Below, one piece after another: positions 22,498-31,554 of a DNA stretch of 64,000 nt. Origin of the DNA: Methanocella conradii HZ254 (GTDB taxonomy: Archaea; Halobacteriota; Methanocellia; Methanocellales; Methanocellaceae); the NCBI RefSeq assembly GCF_000251105.1, contig NC_017034.1, positions 1,302,001-1,366,000 on the forward strand. Reading direction: 5' to 3'. A program made the position numbers and the translations under genes. Positions within the stretch are counted from its first letter, which is position 1. Each line of letters begins with the position of its first letter. A model generated the notes under the pieces. It made no database searches and was not told where the DNA came from. It worked only from the letters and a program-made list of their open reading frames with translations.

Positions 22498-23886
22498 ATG
22501 ATGCGAAGATACGAGGAAATGCCTAAGATCAAGCTGCCGCACGCGAAGGACATCAAGATAAGCGACACCACGATAAGGGACGGGTGCCAGATGCCTGGCA
22601 TCGTCATGAAAAAGTCGCACAAGCTGAAGATTTTCGAGTACCTGCATGACATGGGCGTCGAGAAGCTGGAGACGTTCGTGTATAATGACAGGGACAAGGA
22701 GGCGTGCAGGGCCATGCTTGACTACAGCTACGAGTATCCGGAGGTCACCGGCTGGGCCCGGGCGAACCCCGCGGACATCGACGAGGTGCTCAAGGTGGGC
22801 GGCATCAGGGAGACGGGCATCCTGATGTCGATCTCCGATTCCCACATTTTCGATAAGATGGGCCTGAAGAGCTACGAGGAGGCGGAGGAAAAGTACCTTA
22901 ACGCCCTCCAGTACGCCGTGGATCATGGCCTGAAGACGAGGTGCCACATCGAGGATACCTCGAGGGCCAACTATGCTTTCGTCTATCCTTTCATCAAGAA
23001 GTGTATCGAGATTGACCCGCACACTATTATTAGGGTGTGCGACACCCTGGGGTATGGCGTGCCCTTCCCGGAAGAGCCAGAGCCGTATGGCATCCCTATC
23101 GTGGTTAAAAAGCTGAAGGAGATGGGCGTCAAGCACATAGAGATGCACATCCACGACGACTACGGTCTCGGGGTGGCGAACACCCTTGCCGGCCTGTGGT
23201 ATGGCGCAGACTGGGCGAACCTCACGTTTTTAGGCATAGGGGAGCGCGCCGGCAACTCCGAGCTTGAGAAAATCCTGGCCTTTTTAATCACAAGGGTCGA
23301 GGGGTTCGACAAGTATGACCTGAGGAAGGTTACCGAGTTCGCCCAGTACATGGAGGACGAGATAGGCTTGAGGGTCCCCAGGAATAAGGCCATAGTCGGT
23401 AAGAATATTTTCTCGCACGAGTCGGGCATCCATACGGCCGGCATAATAAAGAATCCCTTCACGTATGAGCCTTTCCCGCCAGAGCTGGTTGGGGGTAAGC
23501 GGAACCTGATGATTGGCCAGACGTCGGGCACAGAAATAGTAAGGCTAAAGGCCGAGGAGGCGCTGGCAGAGCTGCTCGGCATAAAGGTGCAGGTCGAAAA
23601 ATCGGACCCGAGGGTGAAGGCCATCCACAAGGAGATCCAGCGGATGTACGACGCAGAGGAGAGGCGCTCCTCCGTCTCCGACGAGGAGATGAAGGACTAC
23701 GTCAGGAAGTATTTCCTCTATAACGTGGATGGCTGTGAGGAGGACTCACAGGATAAGAGGACGAAGAAAGCCCCGAACCCCGCGTTGCTGAACCCCGAGT
23801 TTCTGCCCCTGGACGCTCCGCCGCTCGACGCGGCCTCGCTGATGAAAAAAGCTAAAAGTAAAGGCGAGACTGGCCAGGATAAATGA
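22498..23886 (+). CDS. Isopropylmalate/homocitrate-synthase family enzyme, candidate Re-citrate synthase
   Basis: 462 residues from the ATG at 22498, with AGGTGAC 8 nt upstream. A DRE-TIM metallolyase: ISDTTIRDGCQMPGI holds the D-x-T-x-R-D-G signature (the usual -xQ- is CQ), IEDTSRAN, CDTLGYGVP, and the metal-binding H-x-H in MHIHDDYGLGVANT with SHESGIHTAG. There is no LeuA regulatory domain; the C-terminal third is short and Lys/Asp/Pro-rich. Length and catalytic pattern fit the Re-citrate synthase group (Clostridium kluyveri type), which replaces Si-citrate synthase in several anaerobes including, by reports I recall, Methanocella. 2-isopropylmalate, homocitrate or citramalate synthase remain possible. 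Confidence 0.8.
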   Translation: MMRRYEEMPKIKLPHAKDIKISDTTIRDGCQMPGIVMKKSHKLKIFEYLHDMGVEKLETFVYNDRDKEACRAMLDYSYEYPEVTGWARANPADIDEVLKVGGIRETGILMSISDSHIFDKMGLKSYEEAEEKYLNALQYAVDHGLKTRCHIEDTSRANYAFVYPFIKKCIEIDPHTIIRVCDTLGYGVPFPEEPEPYGIPIVVKKLKEMGVKHIEMHIHDDYGLGVANTLAGLWYGADWANLTFLGIGERAGNSELEKILAFLITRVEGFDKYDLRKVTEFAQYMEDEIGLRVPRNKAIVGKNIFSHESGIHTAGIIKNPFTYEPFPPELVGGKRNLMIGQTSGTEIVRLKAEEALAELLGIKVQVEKSDPRVKAIHKEIQRMYDAEERRSSVSDEEMKDYVRKYFLYNVDGCEEDSQDKRTKKAPNPALLNPEFLPLDAPPLDAASLMKKAKSKGETGQDK

Positions 23887-23897
23887 AGTATCTGGCT

Positions 23898-24536
23898 TTA
23901 ATCCCTAAGCAGCGCCCTGGCATCCACGGCGATTGCGCCCTTCTCATAGGCCAATACGGGGTTCATGTCCAGCTCCAGGATGCCCTCCTCGTCCATCATG
24001 AGCCTTGAGGTGTTAACGATGACGTCGGCCAGGGCGTCAAGGTCCACTCCTTTTCTGCCCCTCACGCCCTTGAGGATGGGATAGCCTTTTATCTCCCCCA
24101 TCATATCAAGAGCCATTGGCCTGTCTACTGGCGCCACCCTTAAGGATACGTCTTTGAATACTTCCACGAATATTCCGCCAAGGCCGAAGAGCACGGTAGG
24201 CCCGAACTGGGGGTCCCTCTTGGCGCCCACTATGACCTCGGTGCCCGGGTCCGCCATGGCCTCCACTATGAGGCGGGCATCAGGGTCGATGCCCCTGGCT
24301 TTCTTAAGGATGCGGGCTCCCGCATCCAGCACCTCACCAGGGTTACAGATGTTAAGCTCCACCAATCCAAGGTCGCTCTTATGGGTAATCTTACTGGAGA
24401 GCGCCTTCACGGCCACGGGAAAGCCGATGTGCCTCGCCTTCTCGGCGGCCTCCTCAGCGCTGCTGGCGCCATAGCCCTCGTTAACGGGTATGCCATATTT
24501 TGCCAGGAGGGCTTTCGCCTCCAGCTCGCTCATCAT
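23898..24536 (-). CDS. acdB: Acetyl-CoA synthetase (ADP-forming), beta subunit
   Basis: 212 residues, an ATP-grasp domain. It completes the alpha subunit's reaction acetyl-CoA + ADP + Pi to acetate + ATP + CoA. Visible: LLAKYGIPVNEGYGASSAEEA, VKALSSKITHKSDLGLVEL (phosphohistidine/nucleotide loop region), IVGAKRDPQFGPTVLFGLGG and ILELDMNPVLAYEKGA. The second codon is also ATG. Four-nt overlap with the alpha gene. Confidence 0.93.
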   Translation of the reverse strand: MMSELEAKALLAKYGIPVNEGYGASSAEEAAEKARHIGFPVAVKALSSKITHKSDLGLVELNICNPGEVLDAGARILKKARGIDPDARLIVEAMADPGTEVIVGAKRDPQFGPTVLFGLGGIFVEVFKDVSLRVAPVDRPMALDMMGEIKGYPILKGVRGRKGVDLDALADVIVNTSRLMMDEEGILELDMNPVLAYEKGAIAVDARALLRD

Positions 24537-25909
24537 CTTCTTGCCTCCTTACGGTACTCGTCATACTTTATGAGCGACCAGAGGGCCTCCGCCGCCCTCT
24601 CCGGCACGGGGTAATAGGGCACCTTATTCTTGCGAAACATGCTTGCCACGGCGCTCACCTCCCTGCCGCCCATCCAGCAGGCAACCACGGGCTTGGGGTA
24701 CTTCTCCTTAATGGTGTCTATGACCGCCTTCGCAGGCTCCGCCGCGCTCGTAAACCCGGCATGGGCGTATATGACCATCACGCAATCTATATCCTTATCC
24801 TCCACGAGCATCTTCAGCGCCTCCCTGTAGAGGTCGTAGTCGGACTTGGCCACCGTGTCTATGGGGTTCTTCACCGAGGCAAAGGCCGGGAGAAGCCTCG
24901 CAATGCCAGCCTTCGTGTGCTTCTTAAGCTCGGGCACTTTCATGCCGCGGCGCTCGCAGGCATCGCTCGCCATTATGGCTGCGCCGCCGCCATTGGAGAG
25001 TATCGCCACCCTGTTGCCCTTAGCCCTCGGCTGGGTGGAGAGCGCCATCGCGGCGTCGAACATCTCCTCCACCCCCTCCACCCGTATGACCCCGCATTGC
25101 CTGAAAGCCGCATCGTAGACCATGTCAGAGCCAGCCAGGCTACCCGTATGTGACGCCGCCGCCCTCGCCCCCGCCTGGCTCACCCCGGCCTTTATGGCGA
25201 GCTTCGGCTTCCTGACCTTTTTAGCGGCCTCCATGAACCGCCTGCCATCCTTCAGCCCCTCGATGTACATGGCAATGGTCCAGGTATTCTCGTCGCCCTC
25301 AAAATACTCTAAAAGGTCCGCCTCGGAGACGTCCGCCTTATTTCCAGTGCTTACAACGCAGTTCATGCCAAGGCTCGACCCTATCGCCCAGTCTACGAGC
25401 GAGAGCCCCAGCGCCCCGCTCTGGCTTATAAAGGATATCCAGCCCTTCGGGGGCATCTTGGGCACAATGCTCGCGTTCAAAGAAATGCTGTTATTCACGA
25501 AGCCCATCGTGTTCGGGCCTAGCATACGCATGCCATAATGAGCCGCCCTCTCCTTCAGCTCCTGCTCGAGCGCCGCCCCCTCAGGCCCGACCTCGCTGAA
25601 CCCGGCGGTTATGACGCAGAGCGCCCCAACCTTTTTAGCGCCGCACTCCTCCACCACCTTTAAGACAGTCGACGCTGGAACAATAACGATACCGAGGTCC
25701 ACCTCGCCCGGAATATCCCCAACGCATGGATAACACCTAAAGCCGTCTATCTCCGCTGCAGAGGGGTTAACGGGATAAACCCTGCCCCTATATCCATTAC
25801 TCACGATATTATGGAAAACCTTGTAGCCCCACTTTGAAGGGTCGCGAGAGGCGCCTATCACTGCGATGCTCTCAGGCCTTAAAAGCTTATTAAGCGAGCT
25901 TTCGGGAAT
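24533..25909 (-). CDS. acdA: Acetyl-CoA synthetase (ADP-forming), alpha subunit; non-standard start
   Basis: CoA-binding and ligase domains: VIGASRDPSKWGYKVFHNI, MLGPNTMGFVN, FISQSGALGLSLVDWA, ASHTGSLAGSD (the phosphorylated His), NGGGAAIMASDACER. Annotators would begin at GTG 25861, but the frame stays open for 22 more codons and those encode the family's N-terminus (PESSLNKLLRPESIAVIGAS). In this stretch there is no ATG, GTG or TTG. The best candidate is ATT at 25907-25909, 3 nt after GGTGAG. I give 458 residues from that codon; GTG 25861 is the fallback. An out-of-frame ATG at 25920 starts a 13-residue peptide across the same region. Confidence 0.88.
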   Translation of the reverse strand: MPESSLNKLLRPESIAVIGASRDPSKWGYKVFHNIVSNGYRGRVYPVNPSAAEIDGFRCYPCVGDIPGEVDLGIVIVPASTVLKVVEECGAKKVGALCVITAGFSEVGPEGAALEQELKERAAHYGMRMLGPNTMGFVNNSISLNASIVPKMPPKGWISFISQSGALGLSLVDWAIGSSLGMNCVVSTGNKADVSEADLLEYFEGDENTWTIAMYIEGLKDGRRFMEAAKKVRKPKLAIKAGVSQAGARAAASHTGSLAGSDMVYDAAFRQCGVIRVEGVEEMFDAAMALSTQPRAKGNRVAILSNGGGAAIMASDACERRGMKVPELKKHTKAGIARLLPAFASVKNPIDTVAKSDYDLYREALKMLVEDKDIDCVMVIYAHAGFTSAAEPAKAVIDTIKEKYPKPVVACWMGGREVSAVASMFRKNKVPYYPVPERAAEALWSLIKYDEYRKEARR

Positions 25910-25940
25910 GCTCTCACCATGATAACATCAAATTCCAAAG

Positions 25941-26810
25941 CTAAAAAGAGTTCCCTCTCATTGCCTCCATTAGCTCTTTAACATTTAATGGCTTCAGCGC
26001 AGGCTTTTTATTGAAAAAGGCGCAATGCTCGAGGTATATTTCGGCCACCTTTGGAATGCGCAGGCCCGCGCCATTCATGAGGCCTCTATCATAAAAGATG
26101 TCACGGGGCGGGCCCTCGGCGATAATACAGCCTTTTTTTAGGATACATACCCTGTCAGCGAGCCTGGCCGCCAGGTCAACGTCGTGGGTGGCCAGCACCA
26201 CGCTTATGCCACGCTTCTCTTTTAGGTCGATTATCACGCGCTCGACGAGGCCGCTATGGAAGGGGTCAAGGTCAGACGTGGGCTCATCCATGGCGATGAC
26301 CTTCGGCCTCATGGCCAGCACGCCAGCGATGGCGACGAGCCGCTTTTGCCCCCCGGAAAGATATGCGGGAACCTTGTCAAGCACGCCCTCAACGCCCACG
26401 CTCTCAAGCGCCTCCATGGCCATCCTCTTTGCCTCCTGCAGGCCCACGCCCATATTAAGGGGGCCGAACATGACGTCGTCGAGCACGGTGGGGGCGAAAA
26501 GCTGGTCATCGGGCCTCTGAAAGACGATGCCGACGTGGCGCCATATATCCTTTTTTCCGCCGCCGTTCACCTCCTCGCCCATGACGTACACCTTCCCGGA
26601 GGACGGCACAAGAAGCCCGTTCAGGTGCTCAAGAAGGGTCGACTTGCCCGACGCATTGCCACCGCACACCGCGACCACCTCGCTAGCGCGGACGCGAAAG
26701 CACATGTTATGAATGCCCACGCTACCATCGGGGTAGACGTGGGTGACGCAGTCAACGTGGACTATGTCATCGCTACTTCTCTCAGCGCATTGTACACTAT
26801 CATGAAGCAT
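25941..26810 (-). CDS. Cobalt/nickel-type (CbiO/EcfA-like) ABC transporter ATPase
   Basis: 289 residues from the ATG at 26810 (a TTG two codons earlier is possible). Walker A GGNASGKSTLLEHLNGL, Q-loop FQRPDDQLFAPTVLDDVMFG (typical of ECF/Cbi ATPases), signature YLSGGQKRL, Walker B KVIAMDEPTSDLDP, H-loop VLATHDVDL. This subclass energises cobalt, nickel or vitamin uptake with CbiQ/EcfT and a substrate-binding membrane protein. None of these partners is adjacent. The first 20 residues are unlike the family and may be mis-started. Confidence 0.9.
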   Translation of the reverse strand: MLHDSVQCAERSSDDIVHVDCVTHVYPDGSVGIHNMCFRVRASEVVAVCGGNASGKSTLLEHLNGLLVPSSGKVYVMGEEVNGGGKKDIWRHVGIVFQRPDDQLFAPTVLDDVMFGPLNMGVGLQEAKRMAMEALESVGVEGVLDKVPAYLSGGQKRLVAIAGVLAMRPKVIAMDEPTSDLDPFHSGLVERVIIDLKEKRGISVVLATHDVDLAARLADRVCILKKGCIIAEGPPRDIFYDRGLMNGAGLRIPKVAEIYLEHCAFFNKKPALKPLNVKELMEAMRGNSF

Positions 26811-26877
26811 GGCCAATATAACATTGCCATCAAGGGCTAAAAACGTTTATAGCATTGCAGAAGAAACTTGAATCGAA

Positions 26878-27381
26878 ATGCTGATAGAAGCGCAAAAGAA
26901 ATTCAAGGGCATACCCCTGAGGGCTCATCACCTATTATGCATATTAGGATTTCAGGGCATCGGCTACACCGCTGGCTTCATCAGAAACTTCCAGAAGGTC
27001 AAGCGCATGGTCGAGCAGCACCCGGAGCTTGAAATAGAGGTGGTGGACTCCTGCGACGTAATCTGCATCGCCTGCCCTAACATGCAGTCGGGCGAATGCT
27101 ACAGGAGCGGCTTGAAGTATAACCAGAAGGTCAAGGATATTGACCATCGGGTGATGGAAAGGCTGGGCATAAAGCCAGGAAGCCGCTTTAAGGCATCCGA
27201 GCTTTACGGCCTTATAAAGGAGAAGATAAAGCCCGAAGACATACAGGAGATATGTAGAGGGTGTGAATGGCTAGACCTCGGCTTTTGTCCCAGGGGGTTA
27301 GCCAGCCTAGCGGGCAAAGAACAGCAGGTAAACGATGATGAGGTAGCCCAATACCATCATGCCCAGCGAAAGATACCATAA
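26878..27381 (+). CDS. DUF1284 Cys-rich (putative Fe-S) protein
   Basis: 167 residues. The family hallmark LRAHHLLCILGFQGIGYTAGFIRN opens the domain (given in part), followed by a Cys set: C-D-V-I-C-I-A-C, ECYRSG, ICRGCEWLDLGFCPRGL. DUF1284 proteins are thought to bind an iron-sulfur cluster; no reaction is known. The last 30 or so residues, after CPRGLASLAG, lie over the convergent small ATP-synthase-linked gene (27307-27450) and look unconserved, so the domain itself ends near residue 145. TATA CGTTTATAG at 26845-26853. Confidence 0.88.
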   Translation: MLIEAQKKFKGIPLRAHHLLCILGFQGIGYTAGFIRNFQKVKRMVEQHPELEIEVVDSCDVICIACPNMQSGECYRSGLKYNQKVKDIDHRVMERLGIKPGSRFKASELYGLIKEKIKPEDIQEICRGCEWLDLGFCPRGLASLAGKEQQVNDDEVAQYHHAQRKIP

Positions 27382-27450
27382 AATTCTAAATATTAATGAG
27401 CGGCCCTCCGGCGTGTCCCAGAGCGCCGCCAGCTCATCAAACAGCCGCAT
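27307..27450 (-). CDS. Small membrane protein at the ahaG position (47 aa)
   Basis: The ATG lies 2 nt after the atpD stop codon. 47 residues: a polar N-terminus (MRLFDELAALWDTPEGRS) and one membrane helix (ILWYLSLGMMVLGYLIIVYL, then LFFAR). Methanosarcina A1AO operons end in ahaG, a small gene of unknown role directly after ahaD; position, size and topology agree here, though I cannot confirm sequence homology. The gene overlaps the 3' part of the convergent DUF1284 gene for about 75 nt. Confidence 0.7.
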   Translation of the reverse strand: MRLFDELAALWDTPEGRSLIFRILWYLSLGMMVLGYLIIVYLLFFAR

Positions 27451-27452
27451 GC

Positions 27453-28073
27453 CTACGCTTTTATCTTCTTGAGGCGGAACGTGTTCTCCCGCTCCATCTC
27501 CTCAAGCCTGAGCTTGATGAACTGCTCCGCCTCGAGCTGCTCCGGAATAACCTTAAACTCGAGGGCGTTGACCCGCCTCTTCGTCTTCTCGATGTCGTCC
27601 AGAAGCTTCTTCATGGCCGACTCGATCTCAGCGGATATGATTATCTGCTCAACAAGGCGCTCGTATGCCCGGGCGGCCTCGTCTATCCGCGAGCTCGTGT
27701 TGATGACGCCATAGCCCCGCTGAAGGATTGGCTTCTGGACCCCGGAAGACTCGATCTTGGGCACTATGACGCCCATCACGTTCTTGCTCTCGAGGCTGAT
27801 CTCCGGCTTCTCGACCAGGGAAAAGGCGGCAGACCTCACGGCGACGTAGCCCTCCACCGCCCTGGCGATGGCCATCTTGGTCATGGCGTCGTCATAGCTC
27901 TTCACGAGCTCGCTGCGGGCGTTCTTCGCCTTCTCCATGATCTCGAAGAACTCAAGGATAAGGCCGTCCCGCTTCATCTTAAGGAGCTTATGCCCGCTGC
28001 GGGAGAGGACTATCTTCTTCTTAAGCTCCAGAAGCTCGGAGCGGGTTGGCTTTATGTTATCCTTAATGGCCAT
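27453..28073 (-). CDS. atpD: A-type ATP synthase subunit D
   Basis: 206 residues, long antiparallel helices of the central rotor shaft. Signatures: IKPTRSELLELKKKIVLSRSGHKLLKMKRD at the N-terminus (shown only in part in most members as PTRxxLLxLKxxL), and a C-terminal KRRVNALEFKVIP. It starts 11 nt after atpB and is followed by the 47-aa membrane gene. Confidence 0.96.
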   Translation of the reverse strand: MAIKDNIKPTRSELLELKKKIVLSRSGHKLLKMKRDGLILEFFEIMEKAKNARSELVKSYDDAMTKMAIARAVEGYVAVRSAAFSLVEKPEISLESKNVMGVIVPKIESSGVQKPILQRGYGVINTSSRIDEAARAYERLVEQIIISAEIESAMKKLLDDIEKTKRRVNALEFKVIPEQLEAEQFIKLRLEEMERENTFRLKKIKA

Positions 28074-28084
28074 GAGCGCTCACC

Positions 28085-29476
28085 TTAGGCTGTAACCTTA
28101 ACCGCTTTCCTCTTGGCCGGGTGGTACTTTTCGATGTACTTGTTATCGATCTTGTTGAGCTCGGTGATGGGCAGCGTTGCCAGGAGCTCCCACATGAGGT
28201 CGAGAGTCTGCTCGATGCTCCTGTCCTCTTCACGGCCCTGCCTGACGAACTTATCCTCGAACAGGTCTGCAAACTCCAGGAACTTCCTGTCCCTCTCCGA
28301 GAGCGCGTCCTTGCCGACGATGGCGACCAGCCCGCGCAGGTCTTTGCCCTCTGCGTACGCGGAGTAGCACTGATCGGACACGGCCTTATGGTCTTCCCTG
28401 GTCTTGCCAGCCCCGATGCCGAGGTTCATCAGCCTCGATAGCGATGGCGACACGTTGATTGGCGGGTAGATGCCCTTACGGTGCAGGTCTCTCGCCACCA
28501 CGATCTGGCCCTCAGTGATATATCCAGTAAGGTCTGGTATCGGGTGGGTGATATCGTCACCGGGCATCGTGAGGATGGGCACCTGGGTAATGGAGCCCTT
28601 CTTGCCATGGATCATGCCAGCCCTCTCGTAGAGCGTGGCGAGGTCGGTGTACATGTAGCCTGGATAGCCGCGCCTGCCCGGAACCTCTTCCCTGGCCGCC
28701 CCTATTTGCCTCAGCGCCTCGCAATAGTTGGTCATGTCCGTGTAGATGACGAGGACGTGCATGTCATGCTCGAAGGCAAGATACTCAGCCGTTGTAAGGG
28801 CTAGACGCGGGGTGATGATGCGCTCGATTGCCGGGTCGTCGGCGAGGTTCATGAACACAACCGCCCTTTCGAGGGCGCCGGTCCTCTCGAAGTCCTGCAT
28901 GAACGTCTGCGCCTCCTCAGAGGTTATGCCCATCGCGCAGAACACGACGGCGAACGGCTCGGTCGAGCCGACCACCTTCGCCTGCCTGGCTATCTGGAGC
29001 GCTATCTCGTTATGGGGCAGGCCTGCGCCAGAGAATATGGGCAGCTTCTGGCCCCTCACCAGGGTGTTCATGCCGTCGATGGTCGATATGCCCGTCTGTA
29101 TGAAGTCCTTTGGCTGCGCCCGCGAGTACGGGTTGATTGCAGAGCCAACTATGTCCAGCCTCTTCTCAGGGATTATGGCCGGGCCGCCATCGAGCGGCTC
29201 GCCAGAGCCGGACAGTATCCTTCCGAGCATGTCCTTGCTGACTGGCATCTTTATCGTCTCGCCCAGGAACTTCACGCCGCTATCCCTGCTTATCCCGTCC
29301 GTGCCCTCGAAGACCTGGACGACCACGATGTCCTTGCTGGTGTCGAGCACCTGGCCCCTCTTAATGGTTCCGTCGGCTAGTTGTATCGAAACCAGCTCGT
29401 TATAGCTGACGGGCTCGGTCTTCTTGACAAACACGAGCGGTCCCGCTATCTCGCTAATCGTCTTGTACTCCTTCAT
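28085..29476 (-). CDS. atpB: A-type ATP synthase subunit B
   Basis: 463 residues. The non-catalytic regulatory subunit of the A1 head: the P-loop is replaced by FSGAGLPHNE, and EVPGRRGYPGYMYTDLATLYERAG is typical. The ATG follows the atpA stop codon directly with no intervening base, which implies translational coupling at high stoichiometry (A3B3). Confidence 0.98.
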   Translation of the reverse strand: MKEYKTISEIAGPLVFVKKTEPVSYNELVSIQLADGTIKRGQVLDTSKDIVVVQVFEGTDGISRDSGVKFLGETIKMPVSKDMLGRILSGSGEPLDGGPAIIPEKRLDIVGSAINPYSRAQPKDFIQTGISTIDGMNTLVRGQKLPIFSGAGLPHNEIALQIARQAKVVGSTEPFAVVFCAMGITSEEAQTFMQDFERTGALERAVVFMNLADDPAIERIITPRLALTTAEYLAFEHDMHVLVIYTDMTNYCEALRQIGAAREEVPGRRGYPGYMYTDLATLYERAGMIHGKKGSITQVPILTMPGDDITHPIPDLTGYITEGQIVVARDLHRKGIYPPINVSPSLSRLMNLGIGAGKTREDHKAVSDQCYSAYAEGKDLRGLVAIVGKDALSERDRKFLEFADLFEDKFVRQGREEDRSIEQTLDLMWELLATLPITELNKIDNKYIEKYHPAKRKAVKVTA

Positions 29477-31216
29477 TTATGCCGCCTCCAGCGCCTTGAA
29501 CTCCGCCTTCATCTGCTCGTCAACGCCGGCCAGGTACTTCTCGAAGTCCGCCTCGAACTTGGCCTTTGCAAGGTCATTCTTTGACTTCAGCGCCAGGATC
29601 TTGGGCATCGGGACGCCCGCCGCCAGCGCCTTGCTAGCCAGCCTCCCAAACGTCAGGATCTCCTTCATCATCATGAACTGCTTCTTAAGGCTACAGTAAG
29701 TATCAACCTCGTGGTAAGCGTTCTGCTGCAAGAAGTACTCCCGTATCATTCTGGCAATCTCCAGCGTAAGCTGCTGGTCCTCAGGCAATGCATCGGAGCC
29801 TACTAGCTGCACGATTTCCTGAAGCTCGGATTCCTTCTGCAGAAGCTCCATGGCCTCAGCCTTTAGCGATATCCACTCGCTGCCTATGTTCTTGACGTAC
29901 CACTCCTTCAGGCTATCCTGGTAGAGCGAGTAGCTGTTAAGCCAGTTGATGGCAGGGAAGTGCCGCCTCTGCGCAAGCTTGGCGTCGAGCGCCCAGAAGA
30001 CCTTGACGATACGAAGGGTGTTCTGCGTGACCGGCTCGGAGAAGTCCCCGCCCGGCGGGCTAACCGCCCCTATCACCGAGACGCTGCCCTCCTGGCCCAT
30101 GTTCGTGATGACCCTTCCAGCCCTCTCGTAGAACTGTGAGAGGCGCGCCGCCAGGTAGGCTGGATAGCCCTCTTCGCCGGGCATCTCCTCGAGACGGCTG
30201 GATATCTCCCTCATGGCCTCCGCCCACCTCGAGGTGGAGTCGGCCATTAATGAGACGCCGTAGCCCATGTCTCTGTAGTACTCCGCTATCGTAATGCCCG
30301 TGTAGACCGATGCTTCCCTGGCGGCTACGGGCATGTTAGAGGTATTCGCGATAAGCACCGTCCTGTCCATGAGCGGGTTGCCGGTCTTCGGGTCGGTCAG
30401 GTGCGGAAACTCGGTGAGCACCTCTGTCATCTCATTTCCGCGCTCGCCGCAGCCTATGTAGACCACTATCTCGGCGTCAGACCACTTGGCGAGCTGCTGC
30501 TGGGTGACCGTCTTACCGCTTCCGAACGGGCCGGGTATGGCCGCAGTCCCGCCCTTGGCGATGGGGAACAGGCAGTCCAGAATCCTCTGACCAGTGACCA
30601 GCGGGATGTCGGGCCTGAGCTTTTCCTTAAATGGCCTCGCCTTACGAACGGGCCACTTCTGCATTAGCTTCAGCTCGGTCCCATCGGCCAGGTGTCCGAT
30701 GACATCATCTACAGTAAACTCGCCAGCCTTGATGTCCTTAATCGTAGTCTCGCCGACCAGGGGCGGGACCATGACCTTATGGACGATGGACTTCGTCTCG
30801 GGCACGGTGCCGATTATGCTCCCGCCCGAAACCCTGTCGCCCGCCTTCACAGTCGGCGTAAACTTCCACTTCTTCTCGTGAGAAAGGCCACTCGCCATGA
30901 CGCCCCTCTGAATGAAGTCGCCCATCTTCTCCTTCAGGATGGGGAGAGGCCTCTGGATGCCGTCATAGATTGACGTCAAAAGGCCGGGGCCGAGCTCTAC
31001 GGACAGGGGCATGCCCGTGTTCTCCACGGGCTCGCCTGGCCGGAGGCCTGACGTATCCTCATAAACCTGAATTATGGTCTTATCATCGGCGATCTCGATG
31101 ACCTCGCCCATGAGACCCTCCTTGCCGACCTTGGCCACGTCATACATTCGGGCCTGCAGCCCTACAGCGGTGACGACAGGGCCGGCAACTCTGTATATTT
31201 CTCCAACTTGACTCAC
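29477..31216 (-). CDS. atpA: A-type ATP synthase subunit A (catalytic)
   Basis: 579 residues if translation begins at GTG 31216 (MSQVGEIYRVAGPVV). A GTG three codons upstream (31225) is less likely because the ribosome binding site AAGGGTG would be too close. Walker A is GPFGSGKTV, arginine-rich/DELSEED-equivalent regions follow (LMADSTSRWAEAMREISSRL, LEEMPGEEGYPAYL), and the A-specific 'non-homologous region' lies at about 110-190. No intein is present, unlike in some archaeal atpA genes. Confidence 0.97.
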   Translation of the reverse strand: MSQVGEIYRVAGPVVTAVGLQARMYDVAKVGKEGLMGEVIEIADDKTIIQVYEDTSGLRPGEPVENTGMPLSVELGPGLLTSIYDGIQRPLPILKEKMGDFIQRGVMASGLSHEKKWKFTPTVKAGDRVSGGSIIGTVPETKSIVHKVMVPPLVGETTIKDIKAGEFTVDDVIGHLADGTELKLMQKWPVRKARPFKEKLRPDIPLVTGQRILDCLFPIAKGGTAAIPGPFGSGKTVTQQQLAKWSDAEIVVYIGCGERGNEMTEVLTEFPHLTDPKTGNPLMDRTVLIANTSNMPVAAREASVYTGITIAEYYRDMGYGVSLMADSTSRWAEAMREISSRLEEMPGEEGYPAYLAARLSQFYERAGRVITNMGQEGSVSVIGAVSPPGGDFSEPVTQNTLRIVKVFWALDAKLAQRRHFPAINWLNSYSLYQDSLKEWYVKNIGSEWISLKAEAMELLQKESELQEIVQLVGSDALPEDQQLTLEIARMIREYFLQQNAYHEVDTYCSLKKQFMMMKEILTFGRLASKALAAGVPMPKILALKSKNDLAKAKFEADFEKYLAGVDEQMKAEFKALEAA

Positions 31217-31251
31217 GATAAACACCCTTTTCGATTACAATGACATAGAGA

Positions 31252-31554
31252 TCATTTCCACAGGTCCACGCCTATGGCGCGCTTGATCTTATCCCTGAGG
31301 CCGACCTCTTCACGGCCGCCAATTGCTATGAACGTCGGCTCCACCGACTCGTCAACGGTCTTCTGCAGCGCCGCGGGCAGCTTTTTCACGTCATCAGCGT
31401 GCAGGACTACGATGCCGACCTCCTCATCGTTCAGGCACTCCCTGACCCTCGCCTCAAGCTCCTTCGCGTCCGCCACGTCGTACGCCTTCCTCACGCCCGC
31501 AAGCCTGAAGCCCATGGTGAAATCGCTTTTTCCTATCACCGCTATCTCCATCAT
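31252..31554 (-). CDS. atpF: A-type ATP synthase subunit F
   Basis: 100 residues: MMEIAVIGKSDFTMGFRLAGVRKAYDV is the typical Rossmann-like start (IAVIGxxDxxxGFxLAG). Part of the central stalk with D. GGTGAT precedes the ATG; 4-nt overlap with atpC. Confidence 0.95.
   Translation of the reverse strand: MMEIAVIGKSDFTMGFRLAGVRKAYDVADAKELEARVRECLNDEEVGIVVLHADDVKKLPAALQKTVDESVEPTFIAIGGREEVGLRDKIKRAIGVDLWK

Noticed and set aside
25859..25920. Treating acdA as a frameshifted pseudogene
   Set aside because: The frame is intact through the whole conserved protein; only the initiation codon is unusual.
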